NCBI GenBank assembly: GCA_946539945.1
Contig: CAMNHX010000071.1
Location: 1 to 7,521, forward strand
Source of the DNA: an uncultured Desulfobulbus sp.
Lineage (GTDB): Bacteria > Desulfobacterota > Desulfobulbia > Desulfobulbales > Desulfobulbaceae
DNA length: 7,521 nt
Direction of reading: 5' to 3'
Part shown: piece by piece, positions 5,052-7,521 of the stretch
Numbering within the stretch: the stretch's first letter is position 1
Layout of the letters: every line of letters starts with the position of its first letter
Position numbers and translations under genes: made by a program
Notes under the pieces: generated by a model
What the model saw: only the letters and a program-made list of their open reading frames with translations
Database searches by the model: none
What the model was told of the DNA's origin: nothing

Positions 5052-6671
5052 TCACAGGGTTCCAGGTTCCGTGATCACGATCCGTTTTTTCAAGGGAATC
5101 TCCGCGATCCGCTCTTGGGCTTCGGTGTTCAAGTCCGGCAATTTCGCGAGGCATTCGCGATACCAGTCCAACCGTTCCGCAAAGTGCTGGCTCATCAACC
5201 TGTTGTGTTTCACGTACTGGTAGGCCGCCTCGGCGACGGCGCGGCGTTTTTCGTCGTTTTCAATCAGCAGTTCCAGCTTGTCAACGAACTCCTTTTCGCT
5301 GTGATAGAGAAAGCCTGTCTCGCCGTCCTTGATCACGTCGGCATACACAACAGGAGAGGCCAGCACGACCGCGCCATTGCCAGCGCATTCAATGAATTTC
5401 AAGTCGGATTTGCCCCGATTGAGCAGGGTATCTTTCAGGGGCAAGAGCGCAATGTCAGAACTGCGTATCGCCTGCTGATACTCCTTGTAGGGAACCAGTT
5501 GCCCCTCATACCTGTTGATGTCGCCAACATAGGTCTTGTTGCCACTTGCAAGGGCGTCAAAGACAGGGCGACGGGCGATGATTTTGAAAAATATCCTGTC
5601 TCCGTACTTGCCAGCGAGCGCATTGAGCGCGGGCGTCAGCTCCAGAAAATCCTCGTCGCGGTTCAAGGCGCCGAAGAAGAGGGTCACAGGCCGCTTTGGG
5701 TCCTGCGCTTCTTCGGCGAAGTCACGTGGCGGCGGCAAGGTGGGAAGCTGGTTGGGAAAGGCGCGGACATACGGATTGAACTGTCTGAAAAAGTCCGCCA
5801 GATACGGGGTTGAGGTTTGTATCGCGTGCGCCCCGATGAAATTGATCCAACCCGATCCCTCATAGCGCTTCCAGCGCAGGAAGGGGTAATCGTCCATTTC
5901 GTGCAGGTACAGATAGCCCTTTTGCTGGAATTGCCGGATGAACTCAAGACCTTCGTCAAGTGACGACGCGATCACCCGCTGGTTGATGAAGACGCGGTGT
6001 TTGAACTGCGTTTCCTCAAAAAAGCGGACAGGTTGGGCATCCTGCGTCAAGGTGGCGACATTCGGCTCAGCAGCGAGAAAGACGTTGGGAATCTGAATGC
6101 GGAGTGGGGCGCAGACCTTTTTCTCACCCAGGAGGCTTTGAACCAGCATGGTGGGAGGTGGCACGTCCCGCATCGCTGTCAGCACATGGGAAAAAACCGA
6201 TGGATCTGTTTTGACAAGACCAGCGAGTCCTCTGTCGATCCGTACCTGACGGGAAAGCCCCATACGGCGGACCGGATGCAGTCTGGCAGCGGCAAGAGCC
6301 TGCTCAAGTTCCCTGACAGTCAACAGCGTTCGGAACAGGGGCGGTTCTCCAGCCAGAATCGCGGCGAGATTTTCCGCGTAGCCAATATTGTCCAGAGCGA
6401 AAATGAGCAGACCGCCCGGTTTGAGCCGCTCTCCCAGTTTGCTGATCACTTCGACGAGCTTTTGGCTCTCCAGTGTGCCAATCAGGGGACTGCGCGCGAG
6501 AATGGCGTCAAAGTCGCCCGCAACTCCTGTCAAATCCGGGGCAACCCGGTAGTCGCAACCAGGCTGGATGGCTAAAAAGCTGTCTTTGATGGAGAGCGTG
6601 CCTTCCGGGGCTTCGCTGGTCAACTCAAGCACTTTTTGAGCGCGTGACGGTATGCAGGTTTCCAGAGTCAT
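5052..6671 (-). CDS. Glycosyltransferase (GT-B, GT4-like) with degenerate methyltransferase-like N-terminal region
   Basis: The 539-residue protein has two parts. Residues about 10-150 look like a class I SAM methyltransferase remnant: the FDAILARSPLIGTL strand at 54-67 and the LKPGGLLIFALDN strand at 83-95 are in the right order, but the glycine-rich SAM-binding motif expected near 14-25 is absent, so catalysis is doubtful. Residues about 215-510 are a GT-B glycosyltransferase: LHEMDDYPF at 256-264, the inter-domain strand VTLFFGALNRDED near 330-342, SDIALLPL near 405-412, and the nucleotide-sugar motif KFIECAGNGAVVLASP at 425-440 followed by VIKDGETGFLY at 446-456. Glu428 would be the family's sugar-nucleotide-contacting Glu. 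The protein is likely cytosolic and adds a sugar to a surface glycan or similar acceptor; neither sugar nor acceptor can be read. No good ribosome binding site precedes the ATG at 6671, but an in-frame stop at 6717-6719 leaves little room for an earlier start. Confidence 0.82.
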   Translation of the reverse strand: MTLETCIPSRAQKVLELTSEAPEGTLSIKDSFLAIQPGCDYRVAPDLTGVAGDFDAILARSPLIGTLESQKLVEVISKLGERLKPGGLLIFALDNIGYAENLAAILAGEPPLFRTLLTVRELEQALAAARLHPVRRMGLSRQVRIDRGLAGLVKTDPSVFSHVLTAMRDVPPPTMLVQSLLGEKKVCAPLRIQIPNVFLAAEPNVATLTQDAQPVRFFEETQFKHRVFINQRVIASSLDEGLEFIRQFQQKGYLYLHEMDDYPFLRWKRYEGSGWINFIGAHAIQTSTPYLADFFRQFNPYVRAFPNQLPTLPPPRDFAEEAQDPKRPVTLFFGALNRDEDFLELTPALNALAGKYGDRIFFKIIARRPVFDALASGNKTYVGDINRYEGQLVPYKEYQQAIRSSDIALLPLKDTLLNRGKSDLKFIECAGNGAVVLASPVVYADVIKDGETGFLYHSEKEFVDKLELLIENDEKRRAVAEAAYQYVKHNRLMSQHFAERLDWYRECLAKLPDLNTEAQERIAEIPLKKRIVITEPGTL

Positions 6672-6777
6672 GATGAGCAGTGAGGGAAAATGCCTGGTTG
6701 TGGGGATGCTGGTGGTTCATCTGCGGCTTTGCTCCGCGACGGTCGTAACAGGTCACTCTTGCAGAGGTTCCACAGTG

Positions 6778-6806
6778 TTTATGAATTTTCTTCCAATCTA
6801 CGCCAA
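6778..6806 (-). promoter_or_regulatory. Candidate sigma-70 promoter for the glycosyltransferase gene
   Basis: On the minus strand TTGGCG (6806-6801) and CATAAA (6783-6778) are separated by 17 bases. Each box matches the consensus at four of six positions. The region just upstream, up to about 6845, is A/T-rich with an 8-bp A/T-dominated inverted repeat (6823-6830 with 6838-6845) that could act as an UP-like element. The leader to the ATG would be about 100 bases. Confidence 0.35.
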
Positions 6807-6886
6807 TTTTTCCAAAATGATCCGGTTTTTTTTTGGCAAAAACCGTTCAGCTTGACACCTCGCTCCTGTTTGGAACCTGCTCTTGG

Positions 6887-6981
6887 CGGTGAGTTCCACC
6901 GTGTCAGCCTGTGGAGCGGTAGTGAGACCCGGTGAACAGGCAATGTCGTTGACGACATTGCCTCTTACGGGAGTTCTCCAC
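6887..6981. ncRNA. Nested RNA-like hairpin structure, unassigned
   Basis: Several stems nest around one axis: GTGGAG (6911-6916) with CTCCAC (6976-6981), CCCG (6928-6931) with CGGG (6968-6971), and a perfect 11-bp inner stem AGGCAATGTCG (6938-6948) with CGACATTGCCT (6953-6963) around a TTGA loop. A separate stem CGGTG (6887-6891)/CACCG (6897-6901) stands beside it. Such ordered nesting suggests a structured transcript or the folded end of a mobile element. The strand is undetermined. The repeated bases TGTTTGGAAC at 6867-6876 link it to the IS605-like hairpin at 4087-4104. It overlaps no convincing gene. Confidence 0.4.
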
Positions 6982-7090
6982 CTCATAAACCAATCAAGAT
7001 TCATATAATATTTTCAACAGGTTATAGGCATCCCCTCCCGGAAAACGTCTCGACTCAAGTACCATTATACAGAAAATCTTGAGACCCCCC

Positions 7091-7272
7091 CTGGACGGCA
7101 TCATGGGGTTTCGCCGATCCGCTATGGCCGGGCTGCGATTGGGCTGGTAGTGGCCACCGAAGGGTACGGCGCACGGATGTTCCAGAACGGCTCAAGTTCT
7201 GGCGGGGTACTGAAGCATCCGGGCAAGCTTTCTGATGAGGCCCAGGAGCATCTCAAGCGGTCATGGCGGTGA
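7091..7272 (+). pseudogene. Fragment of an HK97-type phage portal protein gene, frameshifted
   Basis: The plus-strand frame from 7105 reads GVSPIRYGRAAIGLVVATEG, then YGARMFQNGSSSGGVLKHPG and KLSDEAQEHLKRSWR before TGA at 7270. This follows the central region of HK97-family portal proteins (typically LDGxxGLSPIxYAREAIGLA, then EEYGARFFxNGAxPxGVL, then PGKLSDExxxRLxxSW). The preceding LDGIMG is encoded from 7091 in another frame, so one G appears to be missing from the run at 7105-7108. Intact portals are about 380-500 residues; only about 60 remain, and no start or other phage gene is seen. It is a prophage remnant. Confidence 0.75.
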
Positions 7273-7294
7273 GAACAGGGGGGGGCGGGCGAGA

Positions 7295-7319
7295 GCGTCT
7301 CCATGATCAATGGAGACGC
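7295..7319. terminator. Perfect 10-bp stem-loop, possible terminator
   Basis: GCGTCTCCAT (7295-7304) and ATGGAGACGC (7310-7319) are exact inverted repeats around GATCA. It sits 22 bases after the end of the portal fragment. No T-run follows on either side, so intrinsic termination is uncertain. It could instead be a boundary or protein-binding palindrome. Confidence 0.4.
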
Positions 7320-7472
7320 CCGGCAGTTTCAACGCACAGAGATTTGCAGTTTATGAAGTCCTCGCTTCTTCTCTGGCGCAAGCGAAGAGAAATCACGCTC
7401 TGATACAGGCTTTTGTCTGAAGAAGAGCGGCAAACGGGATGCCGGATAGAGTTTCTGGTGGACGATCTTTAG

Positions 7473-7521
7473 GGGGTGTTTACACAAGTGTAACATTCTG
7501 ATAACATTCAAAAAATCTCCA
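7473..7521. mobile_element. Possible IS256-family terminus at the window edge; repeat copy 2
   Basis: The run GGGGTGTTTACACAAGTG (7473-7490) resembles the GTGTTTACACAA-type terminal inverted repeats I know from IS256-family (mutator) elements, which would then extend past the right edge. The part from 7479 to 7501 is repeated at 4137-4157. TAACATTC occurs twice with an 11-base period (7491-7498, 7502-7509). No transposase is inside the window to confirm it. Confidence 0.3.

Noticed and set aside
5050..5076. GATCAC/GTGATC inverted repeat at the glycosyltransferase stop as a terminator
   Set aside because: The stem is only six bases, overlaps the coding end, and no T-run follows.
4842..5813. 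Long plus-strand frame (323 codons) over the glycosyltransferase 3' half
   Set aside because: It is antisense to well-defined GT-B motifs and has no recognisable features of its own.
6798..7004. 68-codon minus-strand frame over the nested hairpin
   Set aside because: It lies on strongly palindromic DNA and lacks any protein-like pattern.
7329..7511. 60-codon minus-strand frame at the right edge
   Set aside because: No family features or ribosome binding site are seen, and it would cross the presumed insertion-sequence end at about 7473.
1..7521. CRISPR array, tRNA or rRNA genes
   Set aside because: I saw no regularly spaced repeats and no tRNA-like or rRNA-like segments on either strand.

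Overview
The window reads like a chromosomal segment of an anaerobic Gram-negative bacterium, most like Desulfobacterota (sulfate reducers and relatives). The grounds are an LptF/LptG-type LPS-export permease (so an outer membrane), a DHH phosphoesterase of the type I recall from that phylum, and an oxygen-sensitive HgdC-type Fe-S ATPase. The genus cannot be fixed from the sequence alone.

Layout. At the left edge a partial, unrecognised reading frame (1-204, minus) lies just downstream of a DHH-family phosphoesterase (240-1337, minus). A 155-bp divergent gap separates this from a tight plus-strand unit: an LptG-like permease (1493-2599), a 252-residue Cys-rich protein resembling a shortened 2-hydroxyacyl-CoA dehydratase D-component (2599-3357), and a 220-residue HgdC/BadF-type ATPase activator (3344-4006). 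These genes overlap by 1 and 14 bases, so they are almost surely co-transcribed. The last two are the most interesting content: a compact activase/acceptor pair that keeps the two cluster-ligand Cys of HgdC and sits in an envelope-lipid gene context.

From 4007 to 4391 there is no convincing gene. The stretch holds a stem-loop after the operon, a hairpin resembling IS200/IS605 right ends, and a 215-bp element with inverted ends flanked by TA (a MITE-like element). Beyond it, on the minus strand, are a lower-GC gene for a small secreted helical protein (4392-4856) and a large two-part protein with a degenerate methyltransferase-like N-terminus and a GT-B glycosyltransferase C-terminus (5052-6671).

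The last 850 bases (6672-7521) carry no intact gene that I can support. They hold a candidate promoter for the glycosyltransferase, a nested RNA-like hairpin (6887-6981), a decayed fragment of an HK97-type phage portal gene (7091-7272), a perfect 10-bp stem-loop (7295-7319), and at the right edge a sequence resembling an IS256-family terminus that is partly repeated at 4137-4157. The two non-coding tracts look like landing zones for mobile DNA, while the coding blocks look intact.
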